Shown: positions 10,389 through 18,893 of the stretch, piece by piece
How the letters are laid out: every line of letters begins with the position of its first letter
Position numbering within the stretch: the stretch's first letter is position 1
From: Candidatus Omnitrophota bacterium
GTDB lineage: Bacteria; Omnitrophota; Gorgyraeia; Zapsychrales; Zapsychraceae
Assembly (NCBI GenBank): GCA_028280285.1
Contig: JANQMA010000020.1
Span: 1-39,937, forward strand
Length of the DNA stretch: 39,937 nt
Reading direction: 5' to 3'
Notes under the pieces: model-generated
Told to the model about the DNA's origin: nothing
Databases searched by the model: none
Seen by the model: only the letters and a program-made list of their open reading frames with translations
Made by a program: the position numbers and the translations under genes

Positions 10389-11211
10389 AAAATCATACAT
10401 AAAGTTTATCGCTGTCATCGCTATGTCTATTGCCTCAATTGGCATTATTGGATTTGTTTTACTCCAATCATCCCAAAAGGCAAAACAAAGCGATGATGCC
10501 ATTAAACTTTTTTCAAATTTTATTAAAGCTGATACACTCCTTGCCTTAAGTCTGAGTGAACTGCCGTCCAAAACGATTTTTACTAAAACCTTTACTATTG
10601 CAGACTCACCTCAAAAGGCATCCGGTAAAAAAAGTAGCAATATTACTCTTTCTGCGTCTGATACAAAACCAATTAATCAACCTCAAGGAGAAGTACTTAA
10701 AAGGATCCATCATCTCCCAGGAGGGAATGAGGTAGAGTACTTCTTTAGCATAAATTCTCAAAAAATTGCCTATCAAAAGATGATCGACGGTAAAATAATT
10801 GAATCAGAAGGAGAAATTCCCGATGGCATTGTCAAATTCATCGATCATTATGAAAACGTTACAGGGGAAGAGACCTACAAAAACGGTAAACGCCAAGGTA
10901 TTGCCCGGACATATGATAATAGTAACTTACTTCTGCGTGAAAGCGTTTATAATGCAGGAAAACTGGTCTCATCAAAGGAATTTTACCCAACAGGAGAAAT
11001 ACGATTAATCGCCAATTACACAAATGCCAAACAAGGAGTGAATTTAAAAGAGATTGGAGTCGGTAAAATCTTTTATCGTGATGGCAGTCTTAAATACGAA
11101 TGGCGTTTTACCAATGATCAAACACAAGGCACACGCAAAGCTTACGGCAAAGATGGACAAATTATTTCAGAAGAACAATACATTGCCGATAACAAATATG
11201 AAACCTATTAA
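10366..11211 (+). CDS. MORN-repeat (MORN_2-like) signal-anchored protein
   Basis: This 281-residue protein overlaps the 3' end of the preceding gene by 23 bp, which suggests translational coupling. An N-terminal signal anchor at about residues 10-33 is followed by a Ser/Lys-rich linker. Residues from about 110 to the end contain degenerate MORN_2-type repeats, with recurring patterns such as YKNGKRQG, YNAGKL, YPTGE, FYRDGSLKY and YGKDGQII. MORN_2 repeats form extended beta-hairpin sheets and occur in YwqK-type proteins of unknown role. Location in a pseudopilin operon suggests an envelope or periplasmic partner, perhaps a minor structural or binding component. No enzymatic motif is seen. Confidence 0.7.
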   Translation: MTRQLPVKKSYIKFIAVIAMSIASIGIIGFVLLQSSQKAKQSDDAIKLFSNFIKADTLLALSLSELPSKTIFTKTFTIADSPQKASGKKSSNITLSASDTKPINQPQGEVLKRIHHLPGGNEVEYFFSINSQKIAYQKMIDGKIIESEGEIPDGIVKFIDHYENVTGEETYKNGKRQGIARTYDNSNLLLRESVYNAGKLVSSKEFYPTGEIRLIANYTNAKQGVNLKEIGVGKIFYRDGSLKYEWRFTNDQTQGTRKAYGKDGQIISEEQYIADNKYETY

Positions 11212-11590
11212 ATCATCTCACGCATTTACCCTAGCCGAGCTTATGATTGCAGCCCTTATTGTCAGTGCAACCATAGCCGGGATTATGCAATTATCCATCG
11301 GAAGTTCGCTTTTGGCGGAAAATTCAAAAAATCTAGCCTATGTGCTTGTTGAAGCCCAGGATAAAATGACTGAAATAGAATCATCTGATTATGACAATAT
11401 TGTTACAACCTATAATGCAGCAAACTTTAACTTAGATTATCCCGAAGGCGCTACAGGCTCAATTACTGTCAGCCAGGTCGGCAGCGAAGTTGCTTCTGAA
11501 CTTTTGCAAATTACAATCACAGTCGCATGGCAGAACAGAGTAGGACGCACACTTAATCAAACATTGACGGCACTCATCGCCAATAAATAA
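11198..11590 (+). CDS. Type IV prepilin-like pseudopilin (GspI/PilV-like)
   Basis: The gene encodes 130 residues. The chosen ATG at 11198 overlaps the end of the preceding gene by 14 bp; a longer frame from 11054 exists, but this start places the prepilin leader correctly. The leader is nine residues, with cleavage expected before F10 and the conserved Glu at mature position 5 (E14). A hydrophobic stalk follows to about residue 32. The residue before the cut is Ala instead of the usual Gly, which prepilin peptidases tolerate less well. The short globular part fits a minor pseudopilin that primes pilus or type II secretion pseudopilus assembly at the inner membrane. Confidence 0.8.
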   Translation: MKPIKSSHAFTLAELMIAALIVSATIAGIMQLSIGSSLLAENSKNLAYVLVEAQDKMTEIESSDYDNIVTTYNAANFNLDYPEGATGSITVSQVGSEVASELLQITITVAWQNRVGRTLNQTLTALIANK

Positions 11591-11600
11591 ATCTTAACCC

Positions 11601-12173
11601 GTGCATAATCTAAATCAAAAATCATTCCCATTACATCAAACAAGCACTGCAGGCTTTACCTTTCCTGAACTGCTTGTCTCCATTTTAATCTTTTCTATCA
11701 TTGCCGGTGCCATCGCCACAACCATCATGACCGGCAGAAACCTCTGGCTCACCAATACCGTGCAAATTGACTTGCAACAAGATTTACGTATCGCCGAATA
11801 TAATATTCAACAAGATTTAAGCCAGACAAGCCCATCCGCCATTATTGATGTGCCTGCCGATGGTAGCACCTATAACACCATTACATTTCGTATTCCCAGC
11901 GGAGAAGGGGGAGACGGCTCCTTGACATGGCCAAATGAAACCATTCAATATTTATTAGGCGGCACCGATTCAAAGCAACTGATTCGCCAAATTGAAGAAA
12001 GCTCGGTGATTCAGGAAAGCCGCATTATCAGCAGCAATATTGAAACCCTGCGCTTTAAACGCGAGACCAATACAGAAAACCTTATTGAGACCTCACTGGT
12101 GGCCAAGGGGAGTGATGCCTTTGCCGATAAAACCACATTGGCTTACACCTTTAACGTCTTACTCAAGAACTGA
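11601..12173 (+). CDS. Type IV prepilin-like pseudopilin (GspJ/PilW-like)
   Basis: The gene encodes 190 residues from a GTG start ten bases after the previous stop. It has an 18-residue leader ending in Gly, then FTFPELLVSIL with the conserved Glu at mature position 5 (E23), and a hydrophobic N-terminal helix at about 20-44. The C-terminal domain is beta-rich, with the pattern of J-type pseudopilins: an R..YxIQQDL-like helix, strands, and an IETLRFKR-like strand. Together with the preceding I-type protein it would form the tip complex of a pseudopilus. There is no clear Shine-Dalgarno sequence, so coupling to the upstream gene is likely. Confidence 0.8.
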   Translation: MHNLNQKSFPLHQTSTAGFTFPELLVSILIFSIIAGAIATTIMTGRNLWLTNTVQIDLQQDLRIAEYNIQQDLSQTSPSAIIDVPADGSTYNTITFRIPSGEGGDGSLTWPNETIQYLLGGTDSKQLIRQIEESSVIQESRIISSNIETLRFKRETNTENLIETSLVAKGSDAFADKTTLAYTFNVLLKN

Positions 12174-12307
12174 CTTTTTTACCTTTCGCCTTTCTCCAAA
12201 GTAGAATAAACACCCCATTTTAAAGCTAAAAGTCGTTGTCAACGTCCTTATCCTATTATAAGCTAAGTATATAGACTAATATTTATCTTATTTGGGATAG
12301 AGTTTGC

Positions 12308-15196
12308 ATGAATTCCTACGAAGAAGTTCTAGCAGAAGTCCAAAAGCACGATATTACCACTTTTGAAATCTTTAGCCTTGATCATCCGGCTGTGAATAAT
12401 GCCGTTATGTTTCTTACCTCGTTCAATCGGCCTGAGATGGCCGATACCCTTAAGAAATTCGCTAAAGATAACCTTATACGTCTCGGTCCCGTCAAAGGCT
12501 TTTTAGCCGCGGTTGTCCCCGTTGACGATCAAGAATATATTGTGATGAGTAATGCCTATCCTAAGCACAACACAATCGATGAGCTTACGATTAATCTGGT
12601 TCATGAAATAGGGGCCACCCAAAAATTTCAACAATCAGAAGATGAAAACGAACTTTTAGAATACGCCGTGACCAAATGGCTTAAAAAACAACCCTCACCA
12701 GAACCAGCTGCCGTCAAAACTGTCGAACTACAAACAGAGCCGACAAAAGAACCGCCGGAAGAAAAACCTGAAACATCGACTGAACCTTCTTCAAAGCCTC
12801 CCGTAGCTGATAGCACTGAAGAGGACAAACCCGAAACATCAAATGAACCAAAAACCGAAAAAGCGATTAAAATCAAAAATCCGGCATCGATGAAACCCAA
12901 AACATTAATTGATGCCATACTCTATGAAGGTCTCATTACGCAAGAACAGTTAGAAGATGCTAAAGATAAAAGTATGGGGGCGAAAAAACCATTGCAAGAG
13001 CTTCTTGTTGAAATGGAGTTTCTTTCCGCCGAGGATTTAGACAAAGTCTGTGAAGGTTTTTTTGATACGGAATTACATAAAATCGAAGATGAAAACCCTG
13101 ATCCTGAAGTTATCAGTTTAATCCCATTTGAAGTGGCCAAGAAAAACGGAATATTTCCTATTCGCAAAGAAGATGACAAACTCATCGTTGCCATGAGCAA
13201 CCTGCAAGATCTCATCGCCATGGACGACATCCGCCAATACATCGATATTCCTATTCAACCAATTCTATGTTCGGTCAATAACATTACGGTAAACCTCGAT
13301 GATAAATACGAAGCCGATGACAGTATGTATAATATTATCAATAAAGAATTCGCAGCCGAAGAAGAAGAAAGCGATGCCGACGACTTAGAATTTTCCGATG
13401 TCTCAACAGACGATTTGCTGAAAGACATGGAGCAAGAAGAAGGCATTACTGAGAAAAAAGATGACTCTGTTGATGTGCCCCCTCAGTACCAGGCTCTTCT
13501 TAAAGAAAGCTCTCCTACGGTAAAACTCTTTAATCTTATTATCGTTGATGCGATCAAAGCCCGTGCCAGCGATATTCACATAGAACCGCGGGAAAAAATC
13601 ATCGAAGTACGTTACCGCATCGATGGGGACCTTAAGACAATCCTTAAAATCCCAATCAAGTTTCATATCAAAATGGTTGCCCGCGTTAAAATTATGTCAT
13701 CGCTCGATATCGCTCAGACAGTCACCCCACAAGATGGACGGATGAATCTCGTCTATAAAAAACGTAAAGTCGACTTTCGCGTCTCAACCATCCCAACCTT
13801 TTATGGAGAGAAAATTGTCGCCCGTATTCTGGACGCCTCAGAAGCCAAAACCGATATTGATTTGATCGGTCTTGGTGATGAAGACAAACGCATGTTTGTG
13901 GATGCCATTAAAGCGCCGCAAGGCATGGTGTTTGTCACCGGGCCAACCGGTTCCGGTAAAACATCAACACTCTACGCCGCATTGAATTTTATCAAAGGGG
14001 AGACGACAAATATTATCACCGTTGAGGATCCGATTGAATTTGTTAATGAAGGCATTAACCAGATTCAAATTAACGCAGCGCGTGGCGTGACCTTTGCCGG
14101 AGCCCTGCGCAGCATCCTGCGTCAGGACCCTAATGTTATTTTAATCGGAGAGATTCGTGACAAGGAAACCGCCGAGATCGCCGTTAAAGCCTCTTTAACA
14201 GGTCACCTTTTATTATCCACACTCCATACCAATGATACAATCAGCACCATTACCCGTTTGGCAGATATAGGTCTTGAATATTATCAAATCGCTTCGTCTG
14301 TTATTCTTATCGTAAGCCAACGCCTGTTAAAACTGACCTGCACCGATTGCAAAGAAGAATACACCCCCGAAGATAAATATTTATTTAAGTATCACGACTT
14401 AATTGAAAAATATAATATTAAAACATTCTACAGAGGTAAAGGCTGTGATAAATGCGGATTTACCGGTTATATCGGACGTACGGCCGTTTTTGAGGTATTA
14501 AGAATCTCCGAAGGACTTAAGGAACGCATTAGCGAGGCCGCACCGGCGTCAGACCTGTTAAAAGAGGCCAAGCGCAGCGGACTTGTCCCCATCGTTGAAG
14601 CAGGTGTCAAAAAGGTTCAAGAGGGGCTGACAACACTGGAAGAGGTATTACGTCATCTTGGGGAGCCCGGAGATAATCGCACCACCTCGGAAGACGAAAT
14701 GATTGAAGCCTCTCAACCAGCAGCCGCCGCAAGCACACCAGCGTCACAAAGCAACCCGGAACAAACAGAAGTTTCCGCCGATGCAGCTGACGCACCACCG
14801 GCTGAGCCTGTCCGTGACCGGCCCAAAATCCTTGCCGTTGATGATGAGTATGCCATCTTAAAGATTGTCACCAAATACCTGGAGCTCGGAGGCTATGATG
14901 TCATTAATGCCGAAAATGGCAAAGAGGCGGTGGAAAAGGCCTTTAAAGAAAAGCCCGATCTTATTGTCATGGATTTGATGATGCCGGTTATGACGGGATT
15001 TGAGGCAACAAAGGCCCTTAAGGCAAAACTCGAAACCGCACAAATCCCTATCATTCTTTTGACCGCCAAACATGAAAAAGAATCCGAAAAACAAGGACTC
15101 GCCCTTGGCGCGGATGATTATATGACAAAACCCTTTGATAAAGTCAAACTACTTGATAGAGTTAAATTGCTTCTTAAGCAGAAAAGAGACGCATAA
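12308..15196 (+). CDS. PilB/GspE-type assembly ATPase fused to a receiver domain
   Basis: This is a 962-residue cytoplasmic ATPase for type IV pilus or type II secretion assembly. An unassigned N-terminal domain (1-110) is followed by a Pro/Glu/Thr-rich linker, a T2SSE_N/MshEN-like domain (about 195-335), an acidic linker and the ATPase core (about 395-785). The core shows a Walker A motif GPTGSGKT (545-552), an Asp box VEDPIEFV, a Walker B region ILIGEIRD with Glu near 615, a His box ending STLHTNDT, and a zinc tetracysteine (C678, C681, C713, C716). After an Ala/Pro-rich linker comes a complete receiver domain (about 838-960) with acidic pair D845/D846, phosphoacceptor D889 and K941. Such fusion is unusual, because most PilB/GspE proteins end after the core. 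A histidine kinase gene follows two bases later, which suggests phosphorylation controls the motor. No confident promoter was found in 12174-12307. Confidence 0.95.
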   Translation: MNSYEEVLAEVQKHDITTFEIFSLDHPAVNNAVMFLTSFNRPEMADTLKKFAKDNLIRLGPVKGFLAAVVPVDDQEYIVMSNAYPKHNTIDELTINLVHEIGATQKFQQSEDENELLEYAVTKWLKKQPSPEPAAVKTVELQTEPTKEPPEEKPETSTEPSSKPPVADSTEEDKPETSNEPKTEKAIKIKNPASMKPKTLIDAILYEGLITQEQLEDAKDKSMGAKKPLQELLVEMEFLSAEDLDKVCEGFFDTELHKIEDENPDPEVISLIPFEVAKKNGIFPIRKEDDKLIVAMSNLQDLIAMDDIRQYIDIPIQPILCSVNNITVNLDDKYEADDSMYNIINKEFAAEEEESDADDLEFSDVSTDDLLKDMEQEEGITEKKDDSVDVPPQYQALLKESSPTVKLFNLIIVDAIKARASDIHIEPREKIIEVRYRIDGDLKTILKIPIKFHIKMVARVKIMSSLDIAQTVTPQDGRMNLVYKKRKVDFRVSTIPTFYGEKIVARILDASEAKTDIDLIGLGDEDKRMFVDAIKAPQGMVFVTGPTGSGKTSTLYAALNFIKGETTNIITVEDPIEFVNEGINQIQINAARGVTFAGALRSILRQDPNVILIGEIRDKETAEIAVKASLTGHLLLSTLHTNDTISTITRLADIGLEYYQIASSVILIVSQRLLKLTCTDCKEEYTPEDKYLFKYHDLIEKYNIKTFYRGKGCDKCGFTGYIGRTAVFEVLRISEGLKERISEAAPASDLLKEAKRSGLVPIVEAGVKKVQEGLTTLEEVLRHLGEPGDNRTTSEDEMIEASQPAAAASTPASQSNPEQTEVSADAADAPPAEPVRDRPKILAVDDEYAILKIVTKYLELGGYDVINAENGKEAVEKAFKEKPDLIVMDLMMPVMTGFEATKALKAKLETAQIPIILLTAKHEKESEKQGLALGADDYMTKPFDKVKLLDRVKLLLKQKRDA

Positions 15197-15198
15197 CC

Positions 15199-17043
15199 AT
15201 GGCCCAAACAAAATTGTTCGATTATAAAGATCTTTTTAAAAAATTGCCTGCCGGTATTATTCTCTTGGATGAAAACGGCATTGTTTTGGAAATTAATAAA
15301 ACCGTTGCGGACTGGCTTAATACGCGCGAAAGCCAAATTATCGGCAAAAATATTTTTATGCTGCGCACCCTGCCTAAAGAAAGTAAAATGACCATTCTCG
15401 GTAAATTCCATCTGCGCCAATCCGGTCAAGACGTGACCCCCTATATGATTACCTTAAGAGGAAAAAAGGATGAAAAGGTTACATGCCTTGTCTCTGAATC
15501 CCTGATTGCCGATGCCAAAGGCAATGTCGATAAAATTCAAGTGGTGCTTGCCAACGCGTCGGGGCTCAACCTTTCCCAAGGCGATACAGAAGACAATACC
15601 AATGTTATTTATCAAACCATATTCGACACATCCCCGGTTTCGATTATGATCGCTAATGAAAAAGAACAAATTATTCAGTGGAATACATTCACAGAAACAC
15701 TACTTGGTAAATCCAAAAACGATTTATATCTAACGCCGGTTAAAGAGCTTTATCCTCCTGAAGAACTCGATAAAATGAGTGCACTGAATATCCGTAAAGA
15801 AGGCAATGTCCGCCATCTGGATACCAAAATTTATAAAAAGAACGGAAAGCTGATTGATATTAATCTTTCCATCAGTTCACTGAAAGACACCGACGGTATT
15901 ACAGTCGGATCAATCGGTATTATAACCGACATATCCGAGCGGAAAAGCGCCCAAAGCAAGGCAGCCATCGCCGACGAAAAATATCAATACATTTTTGAAA
16001 ATGCCTCCATGGCCATCGTCATGACCGATGAAGACTATACCATTACCTCATGCAATACCCATTTAACCGAGCTTATAGATCAATCCGAAGATGCCTTGCT
16101 GTCACAAAATGCAGGCATCCTTTATCCGGAAATAGAATGGAATAAAATTATTAATTTAGATATAACCGAAAAGACCCGCCATAGACTTGAGACAAAAATT
16201 AAACATAAAGACGGAAAAGAAATCGACGTAGAATTAACGATTAACTTTCTTAAAAACTCAACCGGTAAAGTAACTGGTTCCATCGGTGTTATGCACGATA
16301 TCACAGAACGTAAGCAGGCAGAAGAGAGCATGAATCTCATGAAAAGTCAATTTCTCGCCATGGTCTCCCACGAACTGAGTACGCCGCTGACCGCGATTAA
16401 AGGAAGTCTTGATATTATTGCGGAAGGGGCCGTCGGTGAAATAACATCCGATCAAAAAGAATTTCTCGATACAGCCCAGGGAAATCTCGAGCGCCTGGAT
16501 AAACAAATCAGAGATCTCATGACATTCCAACGTCTTGAAACGGGCCAAGAAAAATTTAATATGACCGAGCACAATATCAATCTGATTATTAATGAAGCAA
16601 CAAAAACTCTAAGTGAAAAAATTACAGAAAAAAAGATAGAGCTTAATCTTGATCTGTCTGAAAACATTCCCGCATTTGTCTGTGATGAGGCCAAAATGCT
16701 TTGGGCCATTAATCGATTAATTAACAACTCGGTTTCATTCACAGAAAAAGGAAACATCACCGTAACATCTTATGAAAAGGATAAAAGTATTTATATTTGC
16801 ATAAAAGATACCGGCATCGGTATCAAAGAAGAAGACGTGGAAAAATTATTTCATGCCTTTAGCCAAGTCTCCCAAGGGGAAGGCCGTAAAACCGGCGGGC
16901 TTGGCCTCGGCCTCGTCATTTCCTCATCGATTATTCAATACCACGGCGGTGAAATATCTGTTGAATCAGAATACGGTAAAGGATCAACGTTCACTATCCG
17001 CCTGCCACTTGAGGCTGCCGTTGATCCGGAAGACCTCAAATAA
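15199..17043 (+). CDS. Cytosolic triple-PAS sensor histidine kinase
   Basis: The gene encodes 614 residues and starts two bases after the ATPase-receiver gene, so co-translation is likely. There are three PAS domains (about 8-120, 130-250 and 255-375); the second and third end with typical PAC segments (ITDISERK, MHDITERK). The HisKA domain has the phosphoacceptor in MVSHELSTPL (H391). HATPase_c follows, with N-box NRLINNS, G1 DTGIGI and G2 GLGLGLVISSS. No signal peptide or membrane segment is present, so it senses an internal signal. Its only obvious partner in this operon is the receiver domain on the assembly ATPase. Cognate pairing is inferred from gene order. Confidence 0.93.
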   Translation: MAQTKLFDYKDLFKKLPAGIILLDENGIVLEINKTVADWLNTRESQIIGKNIFMLRTLPKESKMTILGKFHLRQSGQDVTPYMITLRGKKDEKVTCLVSESLIADAKGNVDKIQVVLANASGLNLSQGDTEDNTNVIYQTIFDTSPVSIMIANEKEQIIQWNTFTETLLGKSKNDLYLTPVKELYPPEELDKMSALNIRKEGNVRHLDTKIYKKNGKLIDINLSISSLKDTDGITVGSIGIITDISERKSAQSKAAIADEKYQYIFENASMAIVMTDEDYTITSCNTHLTELIDQSEDALLSQNAGILYPEIEWNKIINLDITEKTRHRLETKIKHKDGKEIDVELTINFLKNSTGKVTGSIGVMHDITERKQAEESMNLMKSQFLAMVSHELSTPLTAIKGSLDIIAEGAVGEITSDQKEFLDTAQGNLERLDKQIRDLMTFQRLETGQEKFNMTEHNINLIINEATKTLSEKITEKKIELNLDLSENIPAFVCDEAKMLWAINRLINNSVSFTEKGNITVTSYEKDKSIYICIKDTGIGIKEEDVEKLFHAFSQVSQGEGRKTGGLGLGLVISSSIIQYHGGEISVESEYGKGSTFTIRLPLEAAVDPEDLK

Positions 17044-17046
17044 TCA

Positions 17047-18531
17047 ATGATCGTCTCACGCACATTCAATAATACAAGAGGAAGCGTCCTTGTTATGAGC
17101 TTCTTTGCTGTCGTCTTGCTCGTGGGCCTAAGCACATCGCTTTTTCTGATGAGCGTCCAGGAAAAGACCTCGGCGGATTATCAACGCTCAACGGTTTTAG
17201 CCCTAGCCACGGCCGAAGCAGGCATTGAACGCGCCATATACGATTTACGACGAGACTGTGTGGATGATGCCGATTGGAGCGATGGCGACATTAACGGCAT
17301 GACTATTGGTCCTGACACAAGCAACTATTATTCTGTCTCAGGCTACGCGGGCAATAGCCTCAATGGGGGGAGCTACGCGGTCGAACTGAAAAATGTCAGT
17401 GAAGAGGATAATCATATTTGGATTAAGTCTGTTGGCACCGTTGACAATGTTTCCCAAACCATCGAAGTTTACGTAACCGCAACATCAGTGGATTTATGGA
17501 ACCACGCCTTATTTTCTGGTGATAATGCGATCGACACTGAGGTCCGCGCCCATGGATCTGTTTTAACATTAGGCACTTCACTCACGAGCAGCGATTTAGC
17601 TATCGATTGGGTCTCAACCTCATTGATCCGCAACAATTATTCCGGAATGCCGACAAGTTTAGACACACTCGTCGGTGCCTTACCGCAGGTAACACATAAT
17701 AGTGAGACAGTCGACACCTTAAATGCCAATCTGCGCGTTAAAACAGGCAAAGTCGCCCTGAGCGGATCAGCCACCGTTGGAGAGGCCGATAGTTTCGGTG
17801 ACGGCGATAAAGAAACACTGGATGGTGTCTTTGTCACAAACGGTTATGGAGGGACAAACGGATCATCCAGTGTCTATTCAGACAATGGCTATAGCACGGC
17901 CTATGATCTTGGGTCAAAGATATCTTTTCCATCACTGGCTAGTTCTTATTCAGGCTACGGGAGTCATTCAGCCTATTTACTGGATAATAGCCTTGTTGTA
18001 TCAAGTGCTCCAGATTTAGCCACGGTTTCTGCGATCACAACAGCCTCTAGTTTTTCTTTTTCCGATAGTAATGGAACACTCTCTGCTGATGGTGCAGGCA
18101 ATATAAGTGTATCAGGGATTGTTTATGTCGATGGGGGAGGCATTACTTTTCAAAGCGTGTCTGGCACCAATACATTCCGCTATTCGGGTTCAGGTGTTAT
18201 TTACAGCACAAATGATATCACAATTGGTGCCAATTTTCTGACAGACGGTTCCAATTCATTTCCAAGCAACATGGTAGGTTTTATGACACCGGGAGCAATT
18301 AATTTTAATCGTTCCGGCACCCTTCTGGCCGGTTTATTTTATGCAGAAAACACAATAGATGTGGCTAAGCAGGTAGAGGTTTTAGGGACGCTCGCCTCTA
18401 ATCAACTGACCTTTAACGGATCCCCGCCTAGTGTTTACGCAGTGCCGGAAGCTAAGAATAATCTTCCAACGGGTATGATTACGGCCAGTGCTGAATGTGT
18501 AATGAATATACGGTACTGGAATAAGCAATAA
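17047..18531 (+). CDS. PilX-like pilus assembly protein
   Basis: The gene encodes 494 residues and starts three bases after the kinase gene. The N-terminus has the PilX_N pattern: a short basic segment, RGSVLVMSFF (membrane segment about 13-35), then an ALATAEAGIERAIYDL-like helix characteristic of PilX/GspK-type minor pilins that lack the +5 Glu. The remainder is Ser/Gly/Asn-rich and beta-rich, with repeated strands such as GNISVSGIVYVDGGG, as in the polymer-like C-terminal part of large PilX proteins from environmental bacteria. It is likely a minor pilin or tip component of the same apparatus, and ends the operon: a long imperfect hairpin follows directly. Confidence 0.78.
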   Translation: MIVSRTFNNTRGSVLVMSFFAVVLLVGLSTSLFLMSVQEKTSADYQRSTVLALATAEAGIERAIYDLRRDCVDDADWSDGDINGMTIGPDTSNYYSVSGYAGNSLNGGSYAVELKNVSEEDNHIWIKSVGTVDNVSQTIEVYVTATSVDLWNHALFSGDNAIDTEVRAHGSVLTLGTSLTSSDLAIDWVSTSLIRNNYSGMPTSLDTLVGALPQVTHNSETVDTLNANLRVKTGKVALSGSATVGEADSFGDGDKETLDGVFVTNGYGGTNGSSSVYSDNGYSTAYDLGSKISFPSLASSYSGYGSHSAYLLDNSLVVSSAPDLATVSAITTASSFSFSDSNGTLSADGAGNISVSGIVYVDGGGITFQSVSGTNTFRYSGSGVIYSTNDITIGANFLTDGSNSFPSNMVGFMTPGAINFNRSGTLLAGLFYAENTIDVAKQVEVLGTLASNQLTFNGSPPSVYAVPEAKNNLPTGMITASAECVMNIRYWNKQ

Positions 18532-18532
18532 A

Positions 18533-18598
18533 AAAGCCATAAGCCGTACGCTATAAGCCATATTGATATACGGCCTAAGGCTTACAGCTTATGGCTTT
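18533..18598 (+). repeat. Short-period repeat folded as long imperfect hairpin (possible terminator)
   Basis: Starting just after the PilX-like stop, an 11-bp perfect outer stem (18533-18543 with 18588-18598) extends inward imperfectly to arms of about 30 bases. Each arm is built of degenerate 8-9-base units (variants of GCCATAA and GCCGTA). The 3' arm ends in a short T-run, so it may act as a bidirectional terminator between the plus-strand operon and the minus-strand lipoprotein gene. Two other intergenic regions in the window have the same design with different sequences. Confidence 0.7.
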
Positions 18599-18614
18599 AT
18601 AGTATAAAACCTAT

Positions 18615-18752
18615 CTACTTCACCATATCGCCGACTTTTTTCGCTGCCGCATCAGCGTCTTTTTCCATTTGGCTGCGATTATCGCAACTAATCGTTGTCA
18701 TCATCATAACACATAGAGCCAGGACAAATGCACATAGTGAAAGCTTTTTCAT
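18615..18752 (-). CDS. Small entericidin-like lipoprotein candidate
   Basis: This is a 45-codon minus-strand gene from ATG (18752-18750) to TAG (18617-18615). A strong Shine-Dalgarno sequence, AAGGAGGG, lies six bases upstream of the ATG, and a near-consensus sigma-70 promoter lies 50-75 bases upstream. The protein has a signal sequence with a KK start and a hydrophobic core, a Cys at residue 23 after TTIS (a non-ideal lipobox, since -3 is Thr), then a short charged Ala/Lys/Asp-rich helix. This matches the layout of entericidin-type and similar small envelope lipoproteins, though sequence identity cannot be judged. Promoter, ribosome site and signal peptide together make it a convincing gene despite its size. 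Confidence 0.75.
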   Translation of the reverse strand: MKKLSLCAFVLALCVMMMTTISCDNRSQMEKDADAAAKKVGDMVK

Positions 18753-18796
18753 GAATTTTCCCTCCTTAGGCAATTCACTGATTAATAGACCCCCTC

Positions 18797-18825
18797 AGTA
18801 TAAAAATAGACACCCCAACTGTCAA
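18797..18825 (-). promoter_or_regulatory. Sigma-70 promoter of small lipoprotein gene
   Basis: On the minus strand, TTGACA (18825-18820) and TATACT (18802-18797) are separated by 17 bp. The start codon is 44 bases downstream, behind AAGGAGGG. This is the closest match to the classical -35 consensus in the window. Confidence 0.8.
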
Positions 18826-18858
18826 CCATAGTTTGCTTATAAAATGCTTAGCCTTTAA

Positions 18859-18887
18859 TTGCAATTATTTATGGATAAAGGTATAAT
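18859..18887 (+). promoter_or_regulatory. Sigma-70 promoter, near-leaderless transcript
   Basis: TTGCAA (18859-18864), a 17-bp spacer and TATAAT (18882-18887). Only six bases separate the -10 hexamer from the ATG at 18894, so transcription would start at or within a base or two of the start codon. There is no Shine-Dalgarno sequence. Confidence 0.75.
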
Positions 18888-18893
18888 TCCGGC

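Noticed and set aside
11054-11197. 5' extension of the first pseudopilin frame
   Set aside because: It would place 48 residues before the prepilin leader and overlap the MORN gene by over 150 bp; the ATG at 11198 gives a normal nine-residue leader.
12174-12307. Promoter before the ATPase-receiver gene (TTGTCA ... TATAAG)
   Set aside because: Spacing is only 15 bp and no alternative pairing is convincing; not strong enough to list.
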